Shown here: positions 41,508 to 50,365 of the stretch, piece after piece | How positions within the stretch are numbered: position 1 is the first letter of the stretch | Layout: every line of letters begins with the position of its first letter | Source: CAZCPB01 sp044223975 | Lineage (GTDB): Bacteria > Planctomycetota > Phycisphaerae > Phycisphaerales > UBA1924 | Assembly (NCBI GenBank): GCA_044223975.1 | Contig: JBGALI010000004.1 | Coordinates: forward strand, 1-64,000 | Direction of reading: 5' to 3' | DNA: 64,000 nucleotides | The notes under the pieces: model-generated | What the model was told of the DNA's origin: nothing | The model's database searches: none | Seen by the model: the letters and a program-made list of their open reading frames with translations, nothing else | Program-made: the position numbers and the translations under genes

Positions 41508-42659
41508 ATGAAACGAATCACGATGATCCTCGCCGCCGGCGCGCTGCCCGCGCTGGCGAGCGCGCAGAACTACCTGATCCAGGACCTTGGAACGCTGGCC
41601 GGACAGTCCGAGGCGTTCGCGATCGACGGCACCGGGCGCGCGCTCGGCTCGTCGACGCAGGCGAGCGCCCACTTCCGTGCCGCGGCGTTCGACGGCACCG
41701 CCACGGCGCTGCCCGAGCTCTTCGGGTTCAGCGAGCACTACGCCTTCGGAGCCGATGCGCAGGGCAACATCTACGGCACGTCGTACACCCTGGGCGGGAT
41801 GACGGTCGGAGCGTTCAAGATCACCGACGGGGTTGCCGCGGGGCTGGGCAGCTTTGCCGCGCGTTCCGTGAACGCGACGGGCGACGTCGCCGGAACGACG
41901 TTCGCGAGCGTCTCGGGAATGACCCTGCCGCGGGCCTGCTTCTTCCAGGGCAGCACGCTCACGTCGCTGCCCACGCTGGGCGGGCTGGTCGGGACGGGCA
42001 TGGCGGTGGACGAACTTCACCGCGTCGCGGGCTCGTCGAGCACGGCCAGCGAGGCGAGTATTCGCCCGTGCCTGTGGGTCGGAGGCGTGCCCAGGGACTT
42101 GGGCACGCTCGGCGGCGTGAACGGTCAGGCGGCGGCGATCCGCGGCTCGGTGGTGGTGGGGCACTCGCAGAACGCCGCGGGCCTGCGTCGCGCCACGATG
42201 TGGCTGGTGGACAGCGCGGGCAACGTGCTGTCTACGGCCGACCTTGGCGCGCTGGGCGCCGCGTCCAGCTTTGCTCTTGGCGTGAACCAGTACGCCGACG
42301 CGGTGGGCACGAGCGGCTTCCACGCCGTGCTGTGGCGCGGCGGCCAGACGATCGACCTCAACACGGTCGCGTCGGGCAGCGACGGCTGGACGCTCGAGAA
42401 GGCCTGGGCGATCGGCGACGACGGCGTGATCGTCGGCACCGGTTCGCTGCTGGGGTTCCCGCGCGCGTTCAAGCTCATCCCGTGCAACCTGCTCTGCTAC
42501 GCCGACTTTGACTGCAACGGCTTTGTGAACGGCGCCGACTTCGACGCGTTCGTGTGGCTCTTCTACCTTGGCGACCCGGGTGCCGACGTTGACCACAACG
42601 GCTTCGTGAACGGGGATGACTTCGACTCGTTCACGGCGGCGTTCGAGGCCGGGTGCTGA
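41508..42659 (+). CDS. HAF-repeat secreted protein with EF-hand module
   Basis: The 383-residue protein has a signal peptide (M-K-R-I-T-M-I-L-A-A-G-A-L-P-A-L-A-S-A). Repeats of the HAF type follow (D-L-G-T-L-A-G, L-P-T-L-G-G, D-L-G-T-L-G-G, A-D-L-G-A-L-G), each preceded or followed by a small beta blade; the N-terminal blades end near residue 330. It closes with the 52-residue module (E-A-G-C), with Cys two residues before it (C-Y-A-D-F-D). The function of HAF-repeat proteins is unknown. It starts 28 bases after the cytochrome gene with GGGAG upstream, so they may be co-transcribed. Confidence 0.85.
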   Translation: MKRITMILAAGALPALASAQNYLIQDLGTLAGQSEAFAIDGTGRALGSSTQASAHFRAAAFDGTATALPELFGFSEHYAFGADAQGNIYGTSYTLGGMTVGAFKITDGVAAGLGSFAARSVNATGDVAGTTFASVSGMTLPRACFFQGSTLTSLPTLGGLVGTGMAVDELHRVAGSSSTASEASIRPCLWVGGVPRDLGTLGGVNGQAAAIRGSVVVGHSQNAAGLRRATMWLVDSAGNVLSTADLGALGAASSFALGVNQYADAVGTSGFHAVLWRGGQTIDLNTVASGSDGWTLEKAWAIGDDGVIVGTGSLLGFPRAFKLIPCNLLCYADFDCNGFVNGADFDAFVWLFYLGDPGADVDHNGFVNGDDFDSFTAAFEAGC

Positions 42660-42675
42660 CCGGGTCTTCGATATC

Positions 42676-42698
42676 GCGCCCGGTGTATTACCGGGCGC
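42676..42698. repeat. hairpin GCGCCCGGT-gtatt-ACCGGGCGC
   Basis: Nine-bp perfect stem 17 bases after the HAF gene stop codon. It has no T-tract, but its position and stability suggest transcript-end function. Confidence 0.7.
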
Positions 42699-42925
42699 AC
42701 GGCACGCTCCTTCTGAGGAATACTCGTGAGGGGGCGGGCCATGCCCGGGCGGCCGGGCGGTATTGAGGAGGCCGGTGTGGGCGAACGCGGGTCAGTTCAA
42801 GCCGCGGGATGGACGGTGTGTGCGCCGCCACGAACCTGGCCGGCTCAGAGAAATCAGGAATTGCGACCGACGCTCCGCGCTCGCGGAGCGTTCGGCTTTT
42901 TGCACAGCGGTGTAGGAGCGATCCC

Positions 42926-44491
42926 ATGACGCTGAACGACGATCGCCGCGCGCTGGTTCTGTGTGCCGCATTCTTCGCGTCGTGCGCGGGCGGAGCCGCG
43001 GCGCAGCAGGCCGCGTCCACGTTCACGGGGCTGACCGACCCGTTCCCCGGCGGCTACGTGGACCAGGTCATGGGCGTGAACGCCGACGGCTCGGTGGTGG
43101 TGGGGTACACGTACAAGCCCACGTTCCCCGACTTCGGCGACCGTTCGTTCCGCTGGCGCCGCGGCGTGGGGTTTGACAATCCCGGGCCGAGCCAGGGGAG
43201 CGTGTTGTCGTACGCGTACGGCGTGTCGGCCAGCGGCAACGTGATCGCGGGGAACACCGGGCACGCCGCGTTCGGTGACCAGGAGGCCTGGGTGCGTGTT
43301 GGCGGCAGCCGCGGGCACGTGGGCTCGCCCGCGGGGAGCAACTTCAGCTCGCTCTTTGGGGTTTCGGCCGACGGGCGCGTGTGCGCCGGGTACGGCGGTC
43401 AGTCCGATCCCAACTCCGCCCGCGCGGCGTACTACGACACGGTCCAGGATTCGTGGCACGACCTGGGGTACCTGGCGGGAGGGAACTGGTCCAAGGCGCT
43501 CGCGGCGTCGGCCAACGGTTCGACGATCGTAGGGATCAGCACGGACGGCACGACCGCGTACAGCAGGGCGTTCGTGTGGACGGCGGCGGGTGGCGTGCAG
43601 CCTGTCGGCGGCGTCGGCACCCTGCCGGACGGCAACGAGGCGTCCGCGGTCGGCGTGAGCGCGGACGGATCGGTGATCGTCGGCAACGACTACGTGGTCG
43701 ATGAAAACTGGAACTCGGTCTTCACGGCGTGGCGCTGGACCGCCGCGACGGGCATGGTGTCCTTTGGGACAAACTTCTACGTCGGGGGCGTCTCGCCCGA
43801 CGGGCTGGTGATCGTCGGCACGGACCAGTCGAGCGGGTCGAACGTGCCGGCGATCTGGGACAGCGCGCACGGCGTGCGTGACCTCCGCGCGGTGCTGCAG
43901 GGGAACGGCCTGAGCGGCGCCATGACCGGCTGGACGATGTCGACGGCCGACGCGATCAACCAGTCGGGACCGGTGTACGCGATCGCCGGCTCCGGCGGCG
44001 ACCCCGCCGGGTACATCGCGGGCTGGATCGTCACGCTCGCGAGCCTGGACACTCCCTGCCCGGCGATCGTGGACCAGCCGCAGTACCAGTTCCTTCCCGG
44101 CGGCGCGACGATCGCGCTGTCGGTGACCGCGACGGGGGACGGGACGCTGACGTACCAATGGCGCAAGGACGGGGTTGAGCTGGCCGACGATGCGCGCACC
44201 TCGGGCGCGACGGCCCCGTCGCTCACGATCGCGAACGCCGGCGCCGGCGACACGGGCCTGTACGACGTGGTCGTGTCCAACTCCTGCGGCTCGACGACCA
44301 GCGACGGCGCGGACGTGTACATCTACTGCCTCTCTGACTTTGACGGCAACGGGTTCGTCAACGGCGACGATTTCGACGCGTTCGTGTTCGAGTTCTACTG
44401 GGGCAACGCGGCGGCGGACATCGACGGCAACACGTTCGTCAACGGCGACGATTTTGATCTCTTCGTCCAGGCGTTCGAGGCCGGGTGCTGA
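42926..44491 (+). CDS. HAF-type repeat protein with Ig-like domain and EF-hand module
   Basis: The 521-residue protein has a signal peptide (ending G-G-A-A-A-Q-Q). Blades follow with G-V-N-A-D-G-S-V-V-V-G-Y and F-R-W-R-R-G-V-G-F-D, a family shared with the two proteins starting at 44520 and 47330. Residues about 375-455 form an Ig-like domain (L-T-Y-Q-W-R-K-D-G-V-E-L, D-T-G-L-Y-D-V-V-V-S-N). The protein ends in the 52-residue module (E-A-G-C) with C-L-S-D ahead of it. ATG 42926 has TAGGAG 7 bases upstream. The Ig-like domain suggests ligand or surface binding. Confidence 0.83.
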   Translation: MTLNDDRRALVLCAAFFASCAGGAAAQQAASTFTGLTDPFPGGYVDQVMGVNADGSVVVGYTYKPTFPDFGDRSFRWRRGVGFDNPGPSQGSVLSYAYGVSASGNVIAGNTGHAAFGDQEAWVRVGGSRGHVGSPAGSNFSSLFGVSADGRVCAGYGGQSDPNSARAAYYDTVQDSWHDLGYLAGGNWSKALAASANGSTIVGISTDGTTAYSRAFVWTAAGGVQPVGGVGTLPDGNEASAVGVSADGSVIVGNDYVVDENWNSVFTAWRWTAATGMVSFGTNFYVGGVSPDGLVIVGTDQSSGSNVPAIWDSAHGVRDLRAVLQGNGLSGAMTGWTMSTADAINQSGPVYAIAGSGGDPAGYIAGWIVTLASLDTPCPAIVDQPQYQFLPGGATIALSVTATGDGTLTYQWRKDGVELADDARTSGATAPSLTIANAGAGDTGLYDVVVSNSCGSTTSDGADVYIYCLSDFDGNGFVNGDDFDAFVFEFYWGNAAADIDGNTFVNGDDFDLFVQAFEAGC

Positions 44492-44507
44492 GGGGCCGGA
44501 CGGCGCC

Positions 44508-44513
44508 GATAAT
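44508..44513 (+). promoter_or_regulatory. -10-like box GATAAT before the HAF/di-haem fusion gene
   Basis: GATAAT, five of six consensus bases, ends 6 bases before GTG 44520. It is the best -10 match in the leaderless-type set. Confidence 0.45.
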
Positions 44514-44519
44514 CCCCCG

Positions 44520-47183
44520 GTGTTCCTCCCACGGTTCCGACGACCGCCCGGCCCGTTCCACGGTCCCGCGCCGAGCGCGGCGTGCGGGCTCGCGCTCCGT
44601 TGCGTCGGTGTCGCGTTGGCACTGGGTGCCGGTGCCGCGGGCGCCCAGACCTCGACGTTCTCCGGACTTTCCGAGCCGTTCGGAACCGGGAGCGGGATCG
44701 CGTCTGTCGGGGGGGTGAACGGTGACGGATCGGTGGTGGTGGGTGGCTCCTCGGCCCAGTCCGGGACGACGTATTTGTACGGCGCGTTCCGGTGGCGGCG
44801 GGGGCAAGGGTTCGACGCGCCAATTCCAGCGAAGCCCGGGACGTTGGGCGCGGCAACTGGAATCTCGGCCGACGGGTGCGTGATCGTGGGCTCCACCGCG
44901 GGGACGGGAACGGTCACAAGCTGGATCGTGAACGACGGCGGTGTGACCTCCCTCGCCGGCCGCGTGCTTGCGGGTATTTCCGCAGATGGCACCCGGTGCG
45001 TCGGGTGGTCGTCGCCGGACTCGGCGCCGGCGGGCGGCGAGCGGGCGGGCGTGTACAGCATCGCGCGGGCCCTGTGGATCGACCTTGACCTCCCCGCCGA
45101 TCTTGCGTCGTCGCGCGCGCTCGCGGTTTCGGACGGTGGCGCGGTGGTGGTCGGGGAGGCGGCCGTGCGCGGCGGCGCGCTGGGCGAGGCCTTCGTGCGC
45201 ACCGTGTCGGGAGTGACGCGAATCCCCAGCCGCGGCGGGCTGCTTTCGGCGTCGACCGTCCGCGTCAGCGGTTCTGGAGCGCTCGTGGCGGGGTCCAACA
45301 TGGACCGCGTCGAGGAGCCCGCGGAAGGGTTCGTGCACGATCGGATCGCGTGGACGTGGACGGCCGGGTCGGGGGTCGTCGAGGTGGCGAGCGACTTTGA
45401 GGTGCGGGCCGTCTCGCCCGACGGGAAGATCCTGGTCGGCAGCCGCGTCGATGATGAGTACGGCACGCCCGAGCAGGCGATGGTGTGGGACAGCGTGCGC
45501 GGTCTGCGCCCGGTGCGCACGGCGCTCGAGCAGGCCGGGCTCGCGGACGAGCTTTACGAGTGGACGCTGCTCACGGCGGACACCATCAGCCAGGCCGGCG
45601 AGGTCTACGCGCTCGCGGGGACCGGGCTCGATCCGCAGGGTCGCCGGGCCGCGTGGGTCGCGACGCTCGCGAGCCCGCCCGCATCATCGCGCACGGCCGG
45701 AGCGCCCGCCGCGCCGCCCGCCCTGGACATTTCGAGCGTGCCCCCCGAGGCGCCGCACGTCGATCAGCGGCTGCTCACGGCGATGGCGCGGTCCGGCAAC
45801 CGCTCGGGCGCCCGCGAGCTGGCGTTCGACATCGGCGACAAGCTTTTCAACAACACGCTCAACGATGCCGACGGCGTGGGCGCCAACGTCGGCAACGGCG
45901 AGCGGTTCACGCGCGTTCCCCGCGCCGATCTCGCGGGCCCGGGGCAGTGGGCGAGCCATATTCCGGCGCGGCCGACCGGCCCGAGCGCCGCGAGCTGCAA
46001 CGCCTGCCACGGGCGCCCCGCCGACGACGGGGCGGGACGCATCGAGACCAATATCGTGAGCGACCCCTTGCGCACGGGCCGCCTGGACTCGATGATCCAG
46101 CGGAGCACGCCGCACCTGTTCGGCGCGGGCGCGGTGCAGCGGCTGGCCGAGGAGATGACCGACGACCTGCAGCGCATCGCCCGTGCCGCGGGCGACGAGG
46201 CGTGCCGGACGGGCGCGCCGGTGACGCGGGAGCTTGCGACCAAGGGCGTGAGGTTCGGGAGCATCACGGCGCGCCCGAGCGGCGCACACCCCTGCACGGC
46301 AACGCTCGACACGTCGCGGGCTGAGGGCGTGAGCGGCGACCTTGTCGTCCGGCCGTTTGGTTGGAAGGGCGGCACGGCGTCCCTGCGCCGGTTCAGCCGC
46401 GACGCGGCGCACCAGGAGATCGGCATGCAGGGCGTCGAGCTGGTGGGCGAGGGGCGCGATGGGGACTTCGATGGAGTGGTGAACGAACTCTCGGTGGGGG
46501 ACATCACCGGGCTGGCGGTGTACATCGCCGGCCAGCCCCGTCCCACGACGCGGGCGGAGCTGGCGTCTCTGGGGCTCATCGACGCGGTGTCGGGGGCGGA
46601 GCTGGGCGCGATCGCCCGCGGGCGCGAGCGATTCTCCGCCGCGGGGTGCGCGACGTGCCATGTCCCGACGATGATCTGTGAGGACCCTGTCTTCGCCGAG
46701 CCTAGCCGCGGCCCGTTCTTTCGCGACGCCGTGTTCCCGGCCGGGCAGCACCCCGCGGCCATGGGGCTCACCCCTGCCGCGCCGATTCTCTTCGACCTGA
46801 CGCAGGACCAGCCCGACAACCGTTTTGCGATCGAGAGCGAGCGCCCGCCGGCGCTCCTGGGCGCGTTTGCGCGGGACGATCGCGGGCGCGCCGTCGTCGA
46901 GCTTTACGGTGACCTCAAGCGCCACGACATGGGCCCGGGGCTGGCTGAGAGCGTCGACGAGATCGGGACGGGCCGCGCCGTGTTCCTCACCAAGAACCTG
47001 TGGGGTGTTGGGTCCACGGCGCCCTACCTGCACGACGGGAGAGCGGCGACGCTCGCGGAAGCGATTCTGGCCCACGGCGGCGAGGCCCAGGATTCCCGCG
47101 ATGCGTTTGCGGCGATGCCCGACCATGAAAAGCGCGACGTGCTGGCGTTTCTGAACAACATGATGCTCTACAAGAACCGGTAA
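44520..47183 (+). CDS. HAF-type propeller fused to a di-haem oxidoreductase
   Basis: This 887-residue exported protein joins two modules. Residues about 40-390 are HAF-type blades (G-G-V-N-G-D-G-S-V-V-V-G, F-R-W-R-R-G-Q-G-F-D), close to the neighbour at 47330. From about residue 415 to the end lies a di-haem oxidoreductase (DHOR-type) domain with haem sites C-N-A-C-H at 493 and C-A-T-C-H at 710, plus F-D-L-T-Q-D-Q and T-A-P-Y-L-H-D-G-R-A near the C-terminus. DHOR proteins resemble peroxidase-type c cytochromes. The EF-hand module is absent. GTG 44520 is preferred because GATAAT ends 6 bases upstream and it keeps the signal peptide (hydrophobic residues 24-41); no Shine-Dalgarno sequence is seen. 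Confidence 0.83.
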   Translation: MFLPRFRRPPGPFHGPAPSAACGLALRCVGVALALGAGAAGAQTSTFSGLSEPFGTGSGIASVGGVNGDGSVVVGGSSAQSGTTYLYGAFRWRRGQGFDAPIPAKPGTLGAATGISADGCVIVGSTAGTGTVTSWIVNDGGVTSLAGRVLAGISADGTRCVGWSSPDSAPAGGERAGVYSIARALWIDLDLPADLASSRALAVSDGGAVVVGEAAVRGGALGEAFVRTVSGVTRIPSRGGLLSASTVRVSGSGALVAGSNMDRVEEPAEGFVHDRIAWTWTAGSGVVEVASDFEVRAVSPDGKILVGSRVDDEYGTPEQAMVWDSVRGLRPVRTALEQAGLADELYEWTLLTADTISQAGEVYALAGTGLDPQGRRAAWVATLASPPASSRTAGAPAAPPALDISSVPPEAPHVDQRLLTAMARSGNRSGARELAFDIGDKLFNNTLNDADGVGANVGNGERFTRVPRADLAGPGQWASHIPARPTGPSAASCNACHGRPADDGAGRIETNIVSDPLRTGRLDSMIQRSTPHLFGAGAVQRLAEEMTDDLQRIARAAGDEACRTGAPVTRELATKGVRFGSITARPSGAHPCTATLDTSRAEGVSGDLVVRPFGWKGGTASLRRFSRDAAHQEIGMQGVELVGEGRDGDFDGVVNELSVGDITGLAVYIAGQPRPTTRAELASLGLIDAVSGAELGAIARGRERFSAAGCATCHVPTMICEDPVFAEPSRGPFFRDAVFPAGQHPAAMGLTPAAPILFDLTQDQPDNRFAIESERPPALLGAFARDDRGRAVVELYGDLKRHDMGPGLAESVDEIGTGRAVFLTKNLWGVGSTAPYLHDGRAATLAEAILAHGGEAQDSRDAFAAMPDHEKRDVLAFLNNMMLYKNR

Positions 47184-47329
47184 GACCTGCCGCGGGGGCC
47201 CGAGGCGGCATGGTGGGACCGCACGCCGGATCGAATCTTGGGTGAATTTGAGAATCGAGACTGAGGCCCGTGCCCGGCCGCCGTATCTCCTTTCCCTGTC
47301 GGATCCTCCTGTAGTTCCGGAGCTTTCTG

Positions 47330-48613
47330 ATGCGTGGAGAGAGAATCCTGGCTTATCGGACTTTGGCGGGGCTGATGGCGCTCGCGGGCGGCAGTGCGGC
47401 CGCGTTCGCTCAGGCTCCGACCTTCACCGGTCTCTCATCGCCCTTTGGATTCGGCACCCGTGTCGCGTCGGTAGCGGGTGTCACCCCCGACGGGTCCGCG
47501 GTAGTGGGGGGCGCGTACGTCGAGTCGGGCTCGAGCTACTCCTACACGTCGTTCCGGTGGCGGCGGGGTATCGGGTTCGACGAGCCCGTTGCCGCAACAC
47601 CGAACTCGCTGAGCGAGGCGCGAGGGATTTCTGATGACGGACGCGTCATCGTGGGCAATGTCGAATCGACGTTCGACGTCGCGGCCTGGATCGTGACCGA
47701 CGACGCGGTAGTGATGCTGGAGGGGCGCACCGTCGCCGGGATCTCAGGCGACGGCCGCACCTGCGTGGGTTGGACGCCCGCCGACTGGTCCTCCGACAAC
47801 CAGGACCACGCCGGCGTCTACGACATCTCGTCGGGCGAGTGGACAGGCCTGGTTCTCCCGCCGCAGTACTCCAGCAGCCGCGCGTTCAACGCTTCGTTCG
47901 ACGGATCGGTGGTCGTGGGCGAAGCGCCGACCGGGCTGCTGGGGGTGCCCGAGGCGTTCGTGTCCGCGGGCGGGGGCGTGCAGCGGATCGTCGGACCGGG
48001 CGACTACTTTGCGTCTTCGACCATCTGCGTGGACGCGACGGGTACGGTCGTGTTCGGCTCCGATGTGCGCCGGGTGGACGATCCGTTCGAAGGGCCGGTG
48101 CTGCGGCGCGTCGCGTGGCGGTGGAACTCCCAGGATGGTGCGGTCGAGATCGGGACCCTTGAGGTCCACGCCGTCTCGCGTGACGGGCGTGTCGCCGTCG
48201 GTTGCTACGTCGACGAGGAGTTCGGCACGCCCACCAGCGCCCAGGTGTGGGACGCGGTCCACGGCACGCGCCCGGTCGCGGAGATCATGGCCGCGGCGGG
48301 TCTTGTGCCCGAACTGGCGGGCTGGACGCTCCGCACGGTCGATGCCATCGGGCGCGACGGCCTTGAGTGGTCTCTGGCCGGGACCGGGACGGACCCCGAG
48401 GGCAACGACGCGGCCTGGGTGGCGACGCTCCCGTTCGAGTCCTTGGCGTGCACCGCTGATTACAACCTCGACGGGTTCGTCAACGGGGTGGACTTCGACA
48501 CGTTCGTCGGCGCGTTCGAGGCCGGGGACGTCACGGCCGATCTGAACGGCGACGGCTTCGTGAACGGCGTCGATTTCGACGGATTCACGCTTGCGTTCGA
48601 GGCGGGCTGCTGA
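47330..48613 (+). CDS. HAF-type repeat protein with EF-hand module
   Basis: The 427-residue protein has a signal peptide (residues 10-28, ending A-F-A-Q). Its blades are paralogous to the N-terminal half of the preceding fusion protein: both share F-x-G-L-S-x-P-F-G, F-R-W-R-R-G, and V-R-P-type linkers such as R-V-D-x-P-x-E-G. It closes with the 52-residue module (E-A-G-C) preceded by C-T-A-D. ATG 47330 has GGAG 9 bases upstream. The pair is best explained as a tandem duplication in which one copy gained a di-haem domain in place of the module, or the reverse. Confidence 0.85.
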   Translation: MRGERILAYRTLAGLMALAGGSAAAFAQAPTFTGLSSPFGFGTRVASVAGVTPDGSAVVGGAYVESGSSYSYTSFRWRRGIGFDEPVAATPNSLSEARGISDDGRVIVGNVESTFDVAAWIVTDDAVVMLEGRTVAGISGDGRTCVGWTPADWSSDNQDHAGVYDISSGEWTGLVLPPQYSSSRAFNASFDGSVVVGEAPTGLLGVPEAFVSAGGGVQRIVGPGDYFASSTICVDATGTVVFGSDVRRVDDPFEGPVLRRVAWRWNSQDGAVEIGTLEVHAVSRDGRVAVGCYVDEEFGTPTSAQVWDAVHGTRPVAEIMAAAGLVPELAGWTLRTVDAIGRDGLEWSLAGTGTDPEGNDAAWVATLPFESLACTADYNLDGFVNGVDFDTFVGAFEAGDVTADLNGDGFVNGVDFDGFTLAFEAGC

Positions 48614-48668
48614 GAATCTGGGTGTCCGCGCCGGCCGCGCCGCCGCGCACACCTTGCAGGGGCCCGCG

Positions 48669-50270
48669 ATGAACCACACGACTCGAATTCGGACGTGCCG
48701 CGCCGCGGCGATGATGGTTGCGGGCGCGCTGTCGTCGGCGGGAGTCGCGTCCCCTCCCGTGCCGGACCACGTCGTGATCGTGATCGAGGAGAACCACTCG
48801 TTCGCGCAGGTGATCGGCAGCCCCAACGCTCCGTACATGAACTTCCTGGCGGGGAACGGCGCCAACTTCACCGGCCTCTTTGCGATCACCCATCCCAGCC
48901 AGCCCAACTACCTGCAGTTCTTTTCGGGGGACAACCAGGGCTGCACCAACGACACGGTCCCGGCCGCGGGCACGCCGTACTCGACGCCGAATCTGGGGGC
49001 CGCCCTGCTCGCGGCGGGCGCGACCTTCGTCGGGTACAGCGAGGACCTGCCGGGCGTCGGTTCCACGGTCGGGTCCAACGGGTACTACCAGCGCAAGCAC
49101 AACCCCTGGGTCAACTGGCAGGGCGCGGGTACCAACCAGCTCGCGGCAACGCTGAACCAGCCGTTCTCCGCGTTTCCCGCGGACTATTCGACCCTTCCCC
49201 GGGTCTCGATCGTGGTCCCCAACCAGCTCCACGACATGCACGACGGCTCGATCGCGCAGGCCGACGCGTGGCTTGAGACCAACATCGGGCCGTACGCCGA
49301 CTGGGCCATGCTGCACAACAGCCTGCTCATCGTGACCTGGGACGAAGACGAGAGCGGCGTCAGCCGCAACCGAATCCCGACCATCTTCTACGGCCCGATG
49401 ATCAAGCTGGGCGCGCGGCCGCAGACGTGGACTTTGCACGATCTGCTCCGCACCGTGGGCGACATGTACGGCGCGGCACCCCCCGGCCTTGGCGCGCGGT
49501 CGACCGCCATCGTCGGCCCTTTCACGACCGACCCCGCCCTGACCACGCGCACCTTCCGGCAGGGTGCCGCGGCGTACGCGTCCGCCCACGACACGTGGAT
49601 CGACCAGAGCGCGCCCGCCGCGGCCCACGATTCCGACACGATCATCGTCACTGACGGCTCCCCTCTGCGTCAGGCCCTGATCCGCTTCGAGGACGTCTTT
49701 GGATTCGGTCCCGGCCAGGTGCCCCAGGGGGCGACCATCCTTGCCGCCAAGCTCTCCCTTCTGACCGGCCCGAGTTCCACGAACGGCGATCAGAGTGCCA
49801 ACCTCATGAGCGTGCACCGCATGCTCACGCCGTGGCCGGACGGCGCGACGTGGAACTCGATGGTGGGCGGCATCAGCATCAACGATGCCGAAGCCGCGGC
49901 GGCGTACGACTACCGGCACCTGCCCAACACCCTCAACACCTGGTGCGTTTTCGATGTGACCGAGACGGTGCAGGCGTGGTCGACCGACCCCGCCGGCAAC
50001 CACGGCTGGGCCGTGATGCCCGCCGGCACCGACGGCTGGCGGTGGCAGTCGTCCGAGGCCGCGGCACTCGCCGACCGGCCCGTGCTCGAGATCACCTACC
50101 AGCGGTGTCCCTCTGACTTCAACGCCGATCTGTTCGTGTCCGGCGAGGATTTCGATGCGTTCGTGGACGCCTTCGTGCTGGGCGACCCCGCGGCCGACTT
50201 CGACGACAACGGCTTCGTCTCCGGCGACGATTTCGACGGGTTCACGCTGGCGTTCATCGCGGGCTGCTGA
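48669..50270 (+). CDS. secreted phosphoesterase with EF-hand module
   Basis: The 533-residue protein has a signal peptide (residues 1-28, ending G-V-A-S). A phosphoesterase domain of the phospholipase C/acid phosphatase type carries V-I-V-I-E-E-N-H-S-F near residue 40, and V-T-W-D-E-D-E-S-G supplies the later metal site. Residues about 310-475 form a beta domain resembling DNRLRE modules (V-T-E-T-V-Q-A-W near 440). The 52-residue module (I-A-G-C) with C-P-S-D ahead ends it; here the usual N-G reads S-G. Substrate unknown: phospholipids or phosphomonoesters are possible. AGGGG lies 6 bases before ATG 48669. Confidence 0.85.
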   Translation: MNHTTRIRTCRAAAMMVAGALSSAGVASPPVPDHVVIVIEENHSFAQVIGSPNAPYMNFLAGNGANFTGLFAITHPSQPNYLQFFSGDNQGCTNDTVPAAGTPYSTPNLGAALLAAGATFVGYSEDLPGVGSTVGSNGYYQRKHNPWVNWQGAGTNQLAATLNQPFSAFPADYSTLPRVSIVVPNQLHDMHDGSIAQADAWLETNIGPYADWAMLHNSLLIVTWDEDESGVSRNRIPTIFYGPMIKLGARPQTWTLHDLLRTVGDMYGAAPPGLGARSTAIVGPFTTDPALTTRTFRQGAAAYASAHDTWIDQSAPAAAHDSDTIIVTDGSPLRQALIRFEDVFGFGPGQVPQGATILAAKLSLLTGPSSTNGDQSANLMSVHRMLTPWPDGATWNSMVGGISINDAEAAAAYDYRHLPNTLNTWCVFDVTETVQAWSTDPAGNHGWAVMPAGTDGWRWQSSEAAALADRPVLEITYQRCPSDFNADLFVSGEDFDAFVDAFVLGDPAADFDDNGFVSGDDFDGFTLAFIAGC

Positions 50271-50283
50271 CCCGGCCGGCGCC

Positions 50284-50307
50284 GCCGCCCGCCGCTCCCC
50301 GGGCGGC
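50284..50307. repeat. hairpin GCCGCCC-10-GGGCGGC
   Basis: Seven-bp arms around a 10-base loop, just after the last module-bearing gene and before livH. It may end the upstream transcript, but it lacks a T-run. Confidence 0.45.
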
Positions 50308-50350
50308 AATTCCACCGGCCGCGCCGCGTGCCTTGGACCGGGAAACTTCG

Positions 50351-50356
50351 TACCAT
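50351..50356 (+). promoter_or_regulatory. -10-like box TACCAT before livH
   Basis: TACCAT ends 9 bases before GTG 50366, and would start the liv operon. Confidence 0.4.
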
Positions 50357-50365
50357 CCCGCCCGC

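Noticed and set aside
42854..45520. Minus-strand open frame opposite the HAF-type genes
   Set aside because: Covers two genes with signal peptides and modules; its translation has no family signature.
34253..50270. C-terminal G-C as a lipid or sortase anchor
   Set aside because: No hydrophobic tail or LPxTG-type motif follows the Cys; a paired Cys before the module favours a disulphide.
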